A stretch of 21,023 nucleotides of DNA from an uncultured Rhodospirillaceae bacterium (GTDB lineage Bacteria > Pseudomonadota > Alphaproteobacteria > CAAGCB01 > CAG-977). Made by a program: the position numbers and the translations under genes. Below the pieces are notes generated by a model. That model was not told where the DNA came from and ran no database searches. It was given only the letters and a program-made list of their open reading frames with translations. Where the stretch lies: contig USCC01000033.1 in NCBI GenBank assembly GCA_900553035.1, positions 1-21,023 of the forward strand, read 5' to 3'. Shown one piece after another: positions 1-6,180 of the stretch (position 1 is its first letter; every line of letters starts with the position of its first letter).

Positions 1-2
1 CA

Positions 3-1184
3 ACGGCTCTGGCGTCCGGTAAAGACACCATCGCCGTGACCGAGAGCTTTACAACAGCGAATACCATCAATCTGGGCAGCAAAAAGCTGGTCGGACCGAA
101 GTATTTTGCCTATGTTGAGGGATGCAAAAGTGCGGCGACGCCGACGCTGACGTATGCGTCAGGCGCCACTGTGTCGCTCAGCAGCGGTGAAATCAATCAG
201 CTGAATCTCTCCTTCCTGACAGTGGATTCCAAAGTAGACGGTGCCGTATCAGGTTCAGGAACAATCAAGGATTCCATCATTACAACCAAAGAAGTCAAGA
301 GCACACTCAAGGTAACGGGAAAAATAACGCTGGCGGGAAATGTTACGCTCGACTCCCTTCAGAAACAGTCCTCTAACTATGCTATTCAGGCTGTCTTAAG
401 AACGGATCGAAGTGCCGCCGCCCAAATCGAAGTCACCGGGAAGACTACTCTGAAAGGCTACGCAAACATCGGACTTGAACTTGGGACAGGCAGCCAAATC
501 ACGATTGCCTCTTCCGGTTCGCTTGTCTTTGACCTTCCGGACCTTTTTATGGGGATTGACTTTGACAACGATACGACCTTCACGGCCAACGGCCCGGTTA
601 AATTTGAAAAACCGGCCAGTTCCGCCGTCGGATATGTCGGAGGCGACAGGGTTCGTCTTTCCCTGAACGCCGCGGGCAACTACATCAAAACGACATATAC
701 GGGCTTTATGACCCAGGCGGATGGCAGTCTCAATATTAACGGTTCCACAACGATTGAATGCTTCCGTTCATCAACCAGCAGTTCCTGTACGGGAATTGAC
801 AGCCGCAGAACAAACGTAAACATTGCGGCGCCGGTGACGTTGCTGAACTTTACCAAGATTCATGATTCCAAATATCCGACTATTTATGGCGATGAAATTC
901 TCTCCATGGTCGGCGGAACCCTGAAGCTGACAAGCACGATTGAATCAAAATCCAATGTCGGCAAACTGTTGATCAACGGCAACAGCATGAACATGAGTTC
1001 GTCCTCTGCGATTTTAGGGGCCACCTATATTTATGGTGATGGCAAGAATTTCACAGCGGCGGCCGGGGCAAAACTTAAGCTTGGCGGAGTCTGCAGAAAA
1101 GCCGCATCATCGGGAACGCTCTCCAGCGTGACTTATGACAAGGCAATTACATCTCCGGTGTCTCCGTTCACAAGCGGATGTTAG
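3..1184 (+). CDS. Thr/Ser/Gly-rich repeat-like protein, probably exported, 5' end outside window
   Basis: The reading frame is open from the first complete codon (base 3) to a TAG at 1182-1184, so the gene is cut off at the left edge and the visible 393 residues are its C-terminal part. A GTG at 36 is in frame but has no ribosome binding site. The protein is rich in Thr, Ser, Gly and Asn, with many short alternating hydrophobic/polar stretches (for example SGTIKDS, VTGKTTLKG, VNIAAPVTLLN). That suggests stacked beta-strands, as in beta-helix or adhesin-like surface proteins. Five cysteines are scattered, including one as the last residue. I see no LPXTG signal, no autotransporter barrel and no catalytic motif. 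Surface location is inferred from composition; function is unknown. It is convergent with the DUF2155 gene and ends at a strong terminator. Confidence 0.7.
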   Translation, partial: TALASGKDTIAVTESFTTANTINLGSKKLVGPKYFAYVEGCKSAATPTLTYASGATVSLSSGEINQLNLSFLTVDSKVDGAVSGSGTIKDSIITTKEVKSTLKVTGKITLAGNVTLDSLQKQSSNYAIQAVLRTDRSAAAQIEVTGKTTLKGYANIGLELGTGSQITIASSGSLVFDLPDLFMGIDFDNDTTFTANGPVKFEKPASSAVGYVGGDRVRLSLNAAGNYIKTTYTGFMTQADGSLNINGSTTIECFRSSTSSSCTGIDSRRTNVNIAAPVTLLNFTKIHDSKYPTIYGDEILSMVGGTLKLTSTIESKSNVGKLLINGNSMNMSSSSAILGATYIYGDGKNFTAAAGAKLKLGGVCRKAASSGTLSSVTYDKAITSPVSPFTSGC

Positions 1185-1196
1185 TTCTTACCTCAT

Positions 1197-1236
1197 AAAA
1201 GAAAAGCCCCCCTCACACAGGGGGGCTTTTCTTTGT
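1197..1236. terminator. Bidirectional intrinsic terminator
   Basis: A 15-bp perfect stem (1198-1212 with 1220-1234) encloses a 7-nt loop. Its core is six C paired with six G, flanked by A-rich and T-rich arms, so a U-rich tail follows in both directions. It lies between the stop codons of two convergent genes and should end transcription of both. Confidence 0.93.
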
Positions 1237-2094
1237 TCAATCCGTTATCTGTTCATCCGTCAGTTCGGGCAAAGGTTCTTCCGGAAAAAGATCGTTCTCT
1301 GTTTCCGCGGCCGCCGGATGACTCTCTGTCGGGACGGCCGCCGGTTCAGCGGATATTCCGTACTCCGGCTCAGGCAGAGGCTTTAAAAGCGGCCCCCGGT
1401 TTTCCGGATCGGCTTCATCCCCCGCCGAAGCGTCAAAGCCTTCTTCAATCGGAATCAGCTTTGCCGGCGTAGCGGCGTCTTCGGCGCCGTTCTCTTCTGT
1501 GACCGTCACGGCGGCGGAAATATCTTCCTCAATCGGTGTCAGGATGGTCGGCATGTCCTCCTGCACCGTAATATCCGGGTCCGCCGTTTCTCCGGCATTT
1601 TCAGGAACCGGCGTGACTGCGGTTTCTTCCTCGTCTTCTATCGTGATTTTCACTTTCGGCTGGGGCGCAGGAGTTTCAATCGGATTTTCCAGAATCAGCG
1701 GAGCCGGTTTCGGCGGTGTGATTTTTTCACCCTGACATTTCAGAACCCAGACGTCATAAACCGGATGTTCCATGGCGGACAGAGCCGGGCTGGACGAAAA
1801 CATCCATCCGGAAAACAGCTTGGCCTGGCCTTCGGGCTTTTTTTCGACGATTTCAAGGAAAGAGGCGTTTTCCGGCGTTTCTTCGGGCGGATGGGTATAA
1901 CAAACGCGCGCGTAAATATCAAGCGCCCCGAACTGTGCCCTTTCTCCAACGTTCACAGTCATCGTGCTCAGACGCCCCGTGGCTTTGTCCAGCCCGCGCA
2001 GGACGACCTGGCTCATTGAAATGTTTTCGGCCCGCGCCGGAAAAACGGCCAGAGCCAAAGCCAGAAAGGAAGACGAAAGAAGATGTGTCCGCAT
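1237..2094 (-). CDS. DUF2155 domain-containing exported protein with long acidic tail
   Basis: A 285-residue protein with a Sec signal peptide (a hydrophobic stretch, then A-R-A before E-N at about residues 22-24), so it is predicted periplasmic. Residues about 25-120 match the DUF2155 family of alphaproteobacteria: a V-L-R-G-L-D-K-A-T-G segment, then C-Y-x-x-P-P, F-S-G-W-M-F-S-S-S-P-A-L and V-Y-D-V-W-V-L-K-C. The two cysteines, in CYTHPPEE and WVLKC, could form a disulfide. Residues about 125-285 are Pro/Glu/Ala-rich, low in complexity and probably disordered; this tail is longer than I expect for the family. The ATG lies 2 bp after the stop of the preceding mlaD gene, so the genes are co-transcribed. 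DUF2155 genes commonly sit next to an MCE gene in alphaproteobacteria. The molecular function is unknown; a role in envelope maintenance is inferred. Confidence 0.88.
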   Translation of the reverse strand: MRTHLLSSSFLALALAVFPARAENISMSQVVLRGLDKATGRLSTMTVNVGERAQFGALDIYARVCYTHPPEETPENASFLEIVEKKPEGQAKLFSGWMFSSSPALSAMEHPVYDVWVLKCQGEKITPPKPAPLILENPIETPAPQPKVKITIEDEEETAVTPVPENAGETADPDITVQEDMPTILTPIEEDISAAVTVTEENGAEDAATPAKLIPIEEGFDASAGDEADPENRGPLLKPLPEPEYGISAEPAAVPTESHPAAAETENDLFPEEPLPELTDEQITD

Positions 2095-2096
2095 GA

Positions 2097-2549
2097 TCAG
2101 TTCCCGCCGGTTCCGGTTGCCAGGAAGATCACTTCGCTGATGATGTCTTCCAAAGATTTAAAATCGCGTGTCTGGGCGATCTGGTCACCGTCCTTCAGCA
2201 TTTTTTCGGACTTTCCGGGTTCCAGAAGCAGGAATTTACCGCCCATCAGCCCGTCGGAAGCCACCGAAGCGACCGTATCCGCCGGAAGCGTGACGGAATC
2301 GCGGACGCTTATCCGGACAAGAGCCGTGTAATCGGGCGTCAGCCCCAGACCCACGACGGAACCGATTTTGATTCCGCTGACCCGAACGTCGCTGCCGCTT
2401 TCAAGGCCGCCGGATTTCAAAAAGACAGCCGTCAGCTCGTATCCCTTCTGCGGCCGCGCATCAATTTTCCGAGCCGCGAAAAAAACAAAGGAAACGGCGA
2501 CAAAAACCACCAGAATGCCTAATACCGTTTCAATGGGGCTTTTTTTCAT
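2097..2549 (-). CDS. MlaD/MCE family lipid-transport protein (copy 1)
   Basis: A 150-residue protein with one N-terminal membrane anchor (about residues 8-25) and one MCE domain. Recognisable MCE features are the G-L-E-S-G-S-D-V-R-V-S-G-I-K-I-G-S-V segment and D-G-L-M-G-G-K-F-L-L-L-E-P-G. MCE/MlaD proteins form hexameric rings in the periplasm that bind phospholipid and work with an MlaE permease and MlaF ATPase; neither partner is in this window. I chose the ATG at 2549, preceded by GAGGA. A TTG six codons upstream is also in frame but less likely. The gene lies about 24 bp after the stop of the second MCE gene and 2 bp before DUF2155. At about 150 aa it is short for an MlaD, with no long C-terminal helix. 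Confidence 0.92.
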   Translation of the reverse strand: MKKSPIETVLGILVVFVAVSFVFFAARKIDARPQKGYELTAVFLKSGGLESGSDVRVSGIKIGSVVGLGLTPDYTALVRISVRDSVTLPADTVASVASDGLMGGKFLLLEPGKSEKMLKDGDQIAQTRDFKSLEDIISEVIFLATGTGGN

Positions 2550-2573
2550 AACAATCAATCCTCGCAAATATCG

Positions 2574-3047
2574 TCAGGGACAGCGGCTTTTTTTGGCCCG
2601 GTCGGCCTTTGCCATGGAAATAACCTTGTCCAGAAGGCTTTCAATGTTCAGCGCGTCTTCGGTAAAGGAAAGGGTATCGCCTTCCGCCAGCATATCTTCC
2701 GACCCGCCGGGGACGATCTCGATCAGTTTTGACCCGAACAGACCGTCCGACTGGATTGAAGCTCCGCTGTCGTCCGGCAGAAGGATTTTGCTGGACATAG
2801 AAAATGTCACGACGACGCCGTAATGCGGGTCAAGCGACTGCCGGACGACCTTTCCGACCCGGATACCCGCGACGCGGACATCATTCCCGGGAATCAGGCC
2901 GTCCGCCTGATTGAACCGGGCGGATAAAAGATAGGATCCGGCTTCCCTGCCCGAAACGCTCTGCCGCGTACCGATCAGGAAAAAGGCGACGGCCGCCGCT
3001 AAAAAAGCAACGGCTCCCGCCCAGATTTCTTTTCTTTCACCGCGCAT
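2574..3047 (-). CDS. MlaD/MCE family lipid-transport protein (copy 2)
   Basis: A 157-residue protein with an N-terminal transmembrane anchor (about residues 8-26) and one MCE domain. G-L-I-P-G-N-D-V-R-V-A-G-I-R-V-G-K-V and D-G-L-F-G-S-K-L-I-E-I-V-P-G are the family hallmarks and align directly with the next gene. The two proteins are clearly paralogous but well diverged, which points to an old duplication or a heteromeric ring. The ATG lies 4 bp after the greA stop with only a weak ribosome binding site, so translation is probably coupled to greA. The protein ends in a basic, cysteine-containing tail (K-K-S-R-C-P). Membership of the MCE family is secure; which transport system it serves is not visible. 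Confidence 0.92.
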   Translation of the reverse strand: MRGERKEIWAGAVAFLAAAVAFFLIGTRQSVSGREAGSYLLSARFNQADGLIPGNDVRVAGIRVGKVVRQSLDPHYGVVVTFSMSSKILLPDDSGASIQSDGLFGSKLIEIVPGGSEDMLAEGDTLSFTEDALNIESLLDKVISMAKADRAKKSRCP

Positions 3048-3051
3048 GATT

Positions 3052-3525
3052 TTAAATGTATTCCACTTCCAGGATTTCGTAAGATTTTCCGCCGTTCGGA
3101 GAAGACACTTCCGCCGTGTCGCCGGCTGTTTTGCCGATCAGGGCGCGCGCCAGAGGAGATTGGATGGAAATGCGGCCTTTTTTCAGATCCGCTTCGTACT
3201 GCCCGACGATCTGATAGGCGATTTCTTCTTCGGTATCCTCGTCAAACAGCTTTACCGTCGCGCCGAAAACGATTTTATCCCCGCTCAGCGCAGATGTATC
3301 GACAACCTGCATACGGCTGGTCGCGTCCTCAAGCTCAAGAATACGTCCTTCAATGAAGCTCTGTTTTTCGCGCGCCGCGTGGTATTCCGCGTTTTCCGAC
3401 AGATCGCCGTGCGCCCGGGCTTCGGCAATCGCCGCGATAATCGCCGGACGTTCGATGATTTTCAGATTTTTCAATTCTTCCTGCAGGCGTTCGGCGCCCT
3501 TTTTTGTCATGGGAACCTTTTCCAT
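3052..3525 (-). CDS. greA: Transcription elongation factor GreA
   Basis: GreA rescues backtracked RNA polymerase by stimulating cleavage of the transcript 3' end through its secondary channel. The 157-residue protein has the usual length. It shows the N-terminal coiled coil (about residues 6-75) with the G-A-x-R-L-Q-E-E-L start, the acidic tip D-L-S-E-N-A-E-Y that coordinates the catalytic Mg2+, and the C-terminal FKBP-like domain ending in S-P-x-G-x-x-Y-E-I-L. The start is the ATG at 3523-3525, with AAGGAA just upstream. The frame runs 18 codons further up but would cross the leader hairpin and lacks a binding site. It is the first gene of the greA-mlaD-mlaD-DUF2155 run and diverges from the GatB/YqeY gene. 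Confidence 0.97.
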   Translation of the reverse strand: MEKVPMTKKGAERLQEELKNLKIIERPAIIAAIAEARAHGDLSENAEYHAAREKQSFIEGRILELEDATSRMQVVDTSALSGDKIVFGATVKLFDEDTEEEIAYQIVGQYEADLKKGRISIQSPLARALIGKTAGDTAEVSSPNGGKSYEILEVEYI

Positions 3526-3548
3526 CGACTTTTTCCTTATTAACCGAC

Positions 3549-3597
3549 AAAAAACAACTCTTTCCGGCGGGGCGGTCATCCCCGGCGCCGGAAAGAG
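3549..3597 (-). terminator. Terminator-like attenuator hairpin in the greA leader
   Basis: On the minus strand a perfect 12-bp stem (3597-3586 with 3569-3558) encloses a 16-nt loop that can add three G-C pairs. TTGTTTTTT follows directly (3557-3549). This is the shape of an intrinsic terminator, but it lies between the predicted greA promoter and the greA start codon, with no gene upstream on this strand. It would therefore release a short leader RNA of roughly 65-70 nt. A comparable arrangement is known in E. coli, where the greA leader terminator produces GraL small RNAs. The structure is read directly; its role is inferred. Confidence 0.7.
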
Positions 3598-3623
3598 ACA
3601 TCCTTTCTTTATTTATGGAAGGT

Positions 3624-3652
3624 ATCATACAGTCCTTCGGCGTTTTCTTCAA
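3624..3652 (-). promoter_or_regulatory. Predicted sigma-70 promoter for greA
   Basis: On the minus strand TTGAAG (3652-3647) is followed after 17 bp by TATGAT (3629-3624), a 4/6 and a 5/6 match to the consensus. The predicted start near 3617 gives a leader of about 90 nt containing the terminator-like hairpin. Confidence 0.6.
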
Positions 3653-3669
3653 GGCGAATAAACGCCGTC

Positions 3670-3698
3670 TTGCAAAACGTCGAAAAACGGTGTTTTAT
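3670..3698 (+). promoter_or_regulatory. Possible promoter for the GatB/YqeY-dnaG cluster
   Basis: TTGCAA (3670-3675) and TTTTAT (3693-3698) are spaced by 17 bp, each a 4/6 match to the sigma-70 consensus. It lies 33 bp upstream of the GatB/YqeY start and back to back with the greA promoter. A TATATT at 3704-3709 is another possible -10 but lacks a good -35. Confidence 0.35.
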
Positions 3699-3730
3699 GG
3701 CTGTATATTTTTCACAAAGGAGCTTAAACC

Positions 3731-4192
3731 ATGTTGCGCGAACAGTTAAAAGACGCCCTGAAAACCGCCATGCTGGCCAAAGACAACCCCCGGGTTTCGA
3801 CCATCCGCCTGATTCTGGCGGCCGTCAAGGATCGGGACATCGCCTCCCGCGGGACCAGCAAGGACGGTTCCATTTCCAACGACGATATCCTGCAGCTTCT
3901 GCAGTCCATGATCAAGCAACGCAAGGACAGCATCGCCCTGTACGAAAAGGGCGGACGGCAGGATCTGGTCGACAGCGAACAGGGTGAAATCGACATCATC
4001 CAGTCGTTCCTGCCGCGCCAGATGGACGCAGACGAAACGGCCAGAGCCGTTGAGGAAGTCGTCGCCGCGACACAGGCGGCCGGCCTGAAGGATATGGGCA
4101 AAGTCATGGCCGCCCTGCGCGAACAGTACGCCGGACAGATGGACTTCGGCCAGGCTTCCGCCGCCGTCAAAGCCATCCTGGCCAAAAAATAA
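3731..4192 (+). CDS. GatB/YqeY domain-containing protein
   Basis: A 153-residue protein of the YqeY family, resembling the C-terminal tRNA-binding domain of GatB but standing alone. It has the expected length and all-helical character. Family segments include L-K-x-A-M-L-A-K-D, R-V-S-T-I-R-L-I-L-A-A-V-K-D, S-I-A-L-Y-E-K-G-G-R-Q-D-L, the E-x-x-x-I-Q-S-F-L-P-R-Q-M motif and the C-terminal D-M-G-K-V-M-A-A-L. AAAGGAG sits 8 bp before the ATG. It is the first gene of a run with dnaG 12 bp downstream, a pairing common in alphaproteobacteria. The stand-alone protein may act in tRNA aminoacylation fidelity, but its role is not established. Confidence 0.93.
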   Translation: MLREQLKDALKTAMLAKDNPRVSTIRLILAAVKDRDIASRGTSKDGSISNDDILQLLQSMIKQRKDSIALYEKGGRQDLVDSEQGEIDIIQSFLPRQMDADETARAVEEVVAATQAAGLKDMGKVMAALREQYAGQMDFGQASAAVKAILAKK

Positions 4193-4204
4193 GCGGCCGG
4201 CGGA

Positions 4205-6010
4205 ATGGCCATCCCCCCGCAGTTTCTGGAAGAACTTCGCAGCCGGGTGTCGCTTGTCGACGTCGTCGGGCGCAAAGTGAAGCTTGTGCGCAAGGGAACC
4301 GAATTCTGGGGGCCGTGTCCGTTCCATAATGAAAAGACCGCCTCGTTCTCCGTTTCCGATCAGAAAGGATTTTATCACTGCTTCGGATGCGGCGCGCATG
4401 GTGACGTCATCAATTTTGAAATGAATGCCAACGGCCTCTCCTTTCTTGAGGCCGTTGACAAGCTGGCTCACATCGCGGGCATGGAAGTCCCCCGCAGTTC
4501 GCCCAAAGAGCAGGAAAAGGAAAAACGCCGAGCCTCGGTCTATGACGTGCTGGAGGAAACCTGCCGCTTTTTTGAAGAAAAGCTTTACGCGGCCGCGGGA
4601 CGCGACGGGTTGGCGTATCTGCGGCGGCGCGGGCTGTCGGATGAAATTATCCGGCGCTTCCGGCTGGGTTTCGCGCCGGGCGGGAATGCCCTCAAGGCTC
4701 TGATGGGTCGGCGCGGAGTGCCCGAGGAAGTGCTCCGGGGGGCGGGTATCCTGACCTTTCCGACGGACGGTCGCTCTTCATATGACTATTTCCGCGACCG
4801 GGTCATGTTCCCCATCATGGATCGAAGAGGCCGCGTCATCGCTTTCGGCGGCCGCGTCATGGACAAGAGTGAACCCAAGTATCTGAACTCTCCTGAAACC
4901 GACGTTTTTTCCAAAGGCGACATTCTTTATGCCGTTTTCCAGTCGGCCGCGCAAGCCCGGGAAAAACAGGAAATTATTGTGGTTGAAGGCTACATGGACG
5001 TCATTTCCCTTCATGCCGCCGGGATTGAGCGCGCCGTCGCGCCGCTGGGAACGGCTCTGACCGAACGTCAGATCCCCGAACTGTGGAAGTACGCGCCGGA
5101 ACCGATTCTCTGCTTTGACGGAGACAAGGCCGGACAGCGCGCGGCCGTCCGGGCGGCAGACCGTGTGCTTCCCCTGCTGAAACCGGGGCATTCCCTGCGT
5201 TTCATCACGCTTCCCGACGATCTGGATCCCGACGAATACGTCAGGGAGCGCGGGCGGGAATCCTTTGAAGGCTTTCTGCGGGAAAACAGCCGCCCCCTGT
5301 CGAAACAGCTGTGGCGGCAGCTGTCCGAAGGCAAGCCTCTTGATACGCCCGAGCGGAAGGCTGCTCTTGAAAAAGACATCCGTGATACGCTTGAAAAAAT
5401 CAAGGATTCTTCCGTTCAGAATTTCTATCGGCAGGAATTCAAATCCGCCCTTTGGGAAGCGACGAATCCGTTCCGGAAAAAAACGGAAAGGAAACCTTTC
5501 CGGAAAAAAACAAACCGCCGCGGTCTGCGCCGCGAAATCGAGGAACTGTCCGTCTATCATCCGGCCATTGTCCCCGAACGCGAAGAAACCCGGATGATGC
5601 TGACCTATCTGATCCTGTATCCGGAGTCGGCCTCGGCCTTTCTGGAAGATCTGGCCGACTGGAAGCCGGCAGAGGAAAGCCTGAACGCGTTCATGGAAGA
5701 AATTCTGTCCGTCCTGGCGGAAGACCCCGAAGTCGCTTCTGAAACACTGAAAGGCCGGCTGCGGGCGGATGGGTATGCTTCGGCTCTGGACGCGCTGAAG
5801 GGCGAAATCGAAGTCCTTTCCCGCCGCAAACCGGATTTTCATGAAATCGAAGCCGACATGGCGCACCGCATCCGGCTGGTCCGGCGCAAGGCGTTGCAGT
5901 CCGAAATGAAAAACCTGGCCGCCCGCATTGCCGAAGCCGGCGAAGACGAGGCGCGCACGCTGTGGGAACAGTACCAGAAACTGTATTCCGAACAGGCGGC
6001 CCTTGCATAA
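4205..6010 (+). CDS. dnaG: DNA primase DnaG
   Basis: DnaG makes RNA primers for the replication fork. The 601-residue protein has the normal domain order. The N-terminal CHC2 zinc-binding domain shows C-P-F-H-N-E-K-T-A-S-F and, after a spacer, F-H/Y-H-C-F-G-C-G (about residues 38-65). The catalytic core with its Toprim fold shows V-V-E-G-Y-M-D-V (about 260) and C-F-D-G-D-K-A-G (about 303-310), whose acidic residues bind the metal. A helical C-terminal region from about 440 is expected to contact DnaB helicase. A very basic linker at about residues 417-440 holds an internal repeat, P-F-R-K-K-T twice. The ATG lies 12 bp after the preceding stop with a weak GGCGGA binding site, consistent with coupled translation. 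rpoD follows after 170 bp with its own promoter-like element. Confidence 0.97.
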   Translation: MAIPPQFLEELRSRVSLVDVVGRKVKLVRKGTEFWGPCPFHNEKTASFSVSDQKGFYHCFGCGAHGDVINFEMNANGLSFLEAVDKLAHIAGMEVPRSSPKEQEKEKRRASVYDVLEETCRFFEEKLYAAAGRDGLAYLRRRGLSDEIIRRFRLGFAPGGNALKALMGRRGVPEEVLRGAGILTFPTDGRSSYDYFRDRVMFPIMDRRGRVIAFGGRVMDKSEPKYLNSPETDVFSKGDILYAVFQSAAQAREKQEIIVVEGYMDVISLHAAGIERAVAPLGTALTERQIPELWKYAPEPILCFDGDKAGQRAAVRAADRVLPLLKPGHSLRFITLPDDLDPDEYVRERGRESFEGFLRENSRPLSKQLWRQLSEGKPLDTPERKAALEKDIRDTLEKIKDSSVQNFYRQEFKSALWEATNPFRKKTERKPFRKKTNRRGLRREIEELSVYHPAIVPEREETRMMLTYLILYPESASAFLEDLADWKPAEESLNAFMEEILSVLAEDPEVASETLKGRLRADGYASALDALKGEIEVLSRRKPDFHEIEADMAHRIRLVRRKALQSEMKNLAARIAEAGEDEARTLWEQYQKLYSEQAALA

Positions 6011-6035
6011 AATGAAACGCCGTCTTATTTAATTG

Positions 6036-6064
6036 TTGACAAATCAAGGCGGAACAGAATAAAT
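6036..6064 (+). promoter_or_regulatory. Candidate rpoD promoter
   Basis: A perfect TTGACA lies at 6036-6041, 26 bp after the dnaG stop. A 17-bp spacer places a poor -10 (ATAAAT, 6059-6064) behind it, with shifted alternatives. The -35 is strong and the -10 uncertain. The leader to the rpoD start would be about 110 nt. Confidence 0.4.
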
Positions 6065-6109
6065 CTTCCAGAATTATATTCAATGGTTCCTCTGGTCTGG
6101 TTTGCCCTG

Positions 6110-6152
6110 CGCGGGTGCTCCGGGCTGTCGCCATATGACAGCGCTTCCCGCG
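6110..6152 (+). promoter_or_regulatory. Two-tier hairpin in the rpoD leader
   Basis: An inner stem GCTGTC (6124-6129) pairs with GACAGC (6137-6142) around a 7-nt loop. An outer stem CGCGGG (6110-6115) pairs with CCCGCG (6147-6152). The structure ends 14 bases before the rpoD ribosome binding site (GAAGGG, 6167-6172). No U-tract follows, so it is not a terminator. A role in RNA stability, processing or translation control is possible but unproven. Confidence 0.4.
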
Positions 6153-6180
6153 GAAACGTTAGGGATGAAGGGTTTTTTAG

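Noticed and set aside
3526..3579. Longer greA starting 18 codons upstream
   Set aside because: The extension crosses the leader hairpin, has no binding site, and is not part of GreA proteins. The ATG at 3525 has AAGGAA and gives the normal length.
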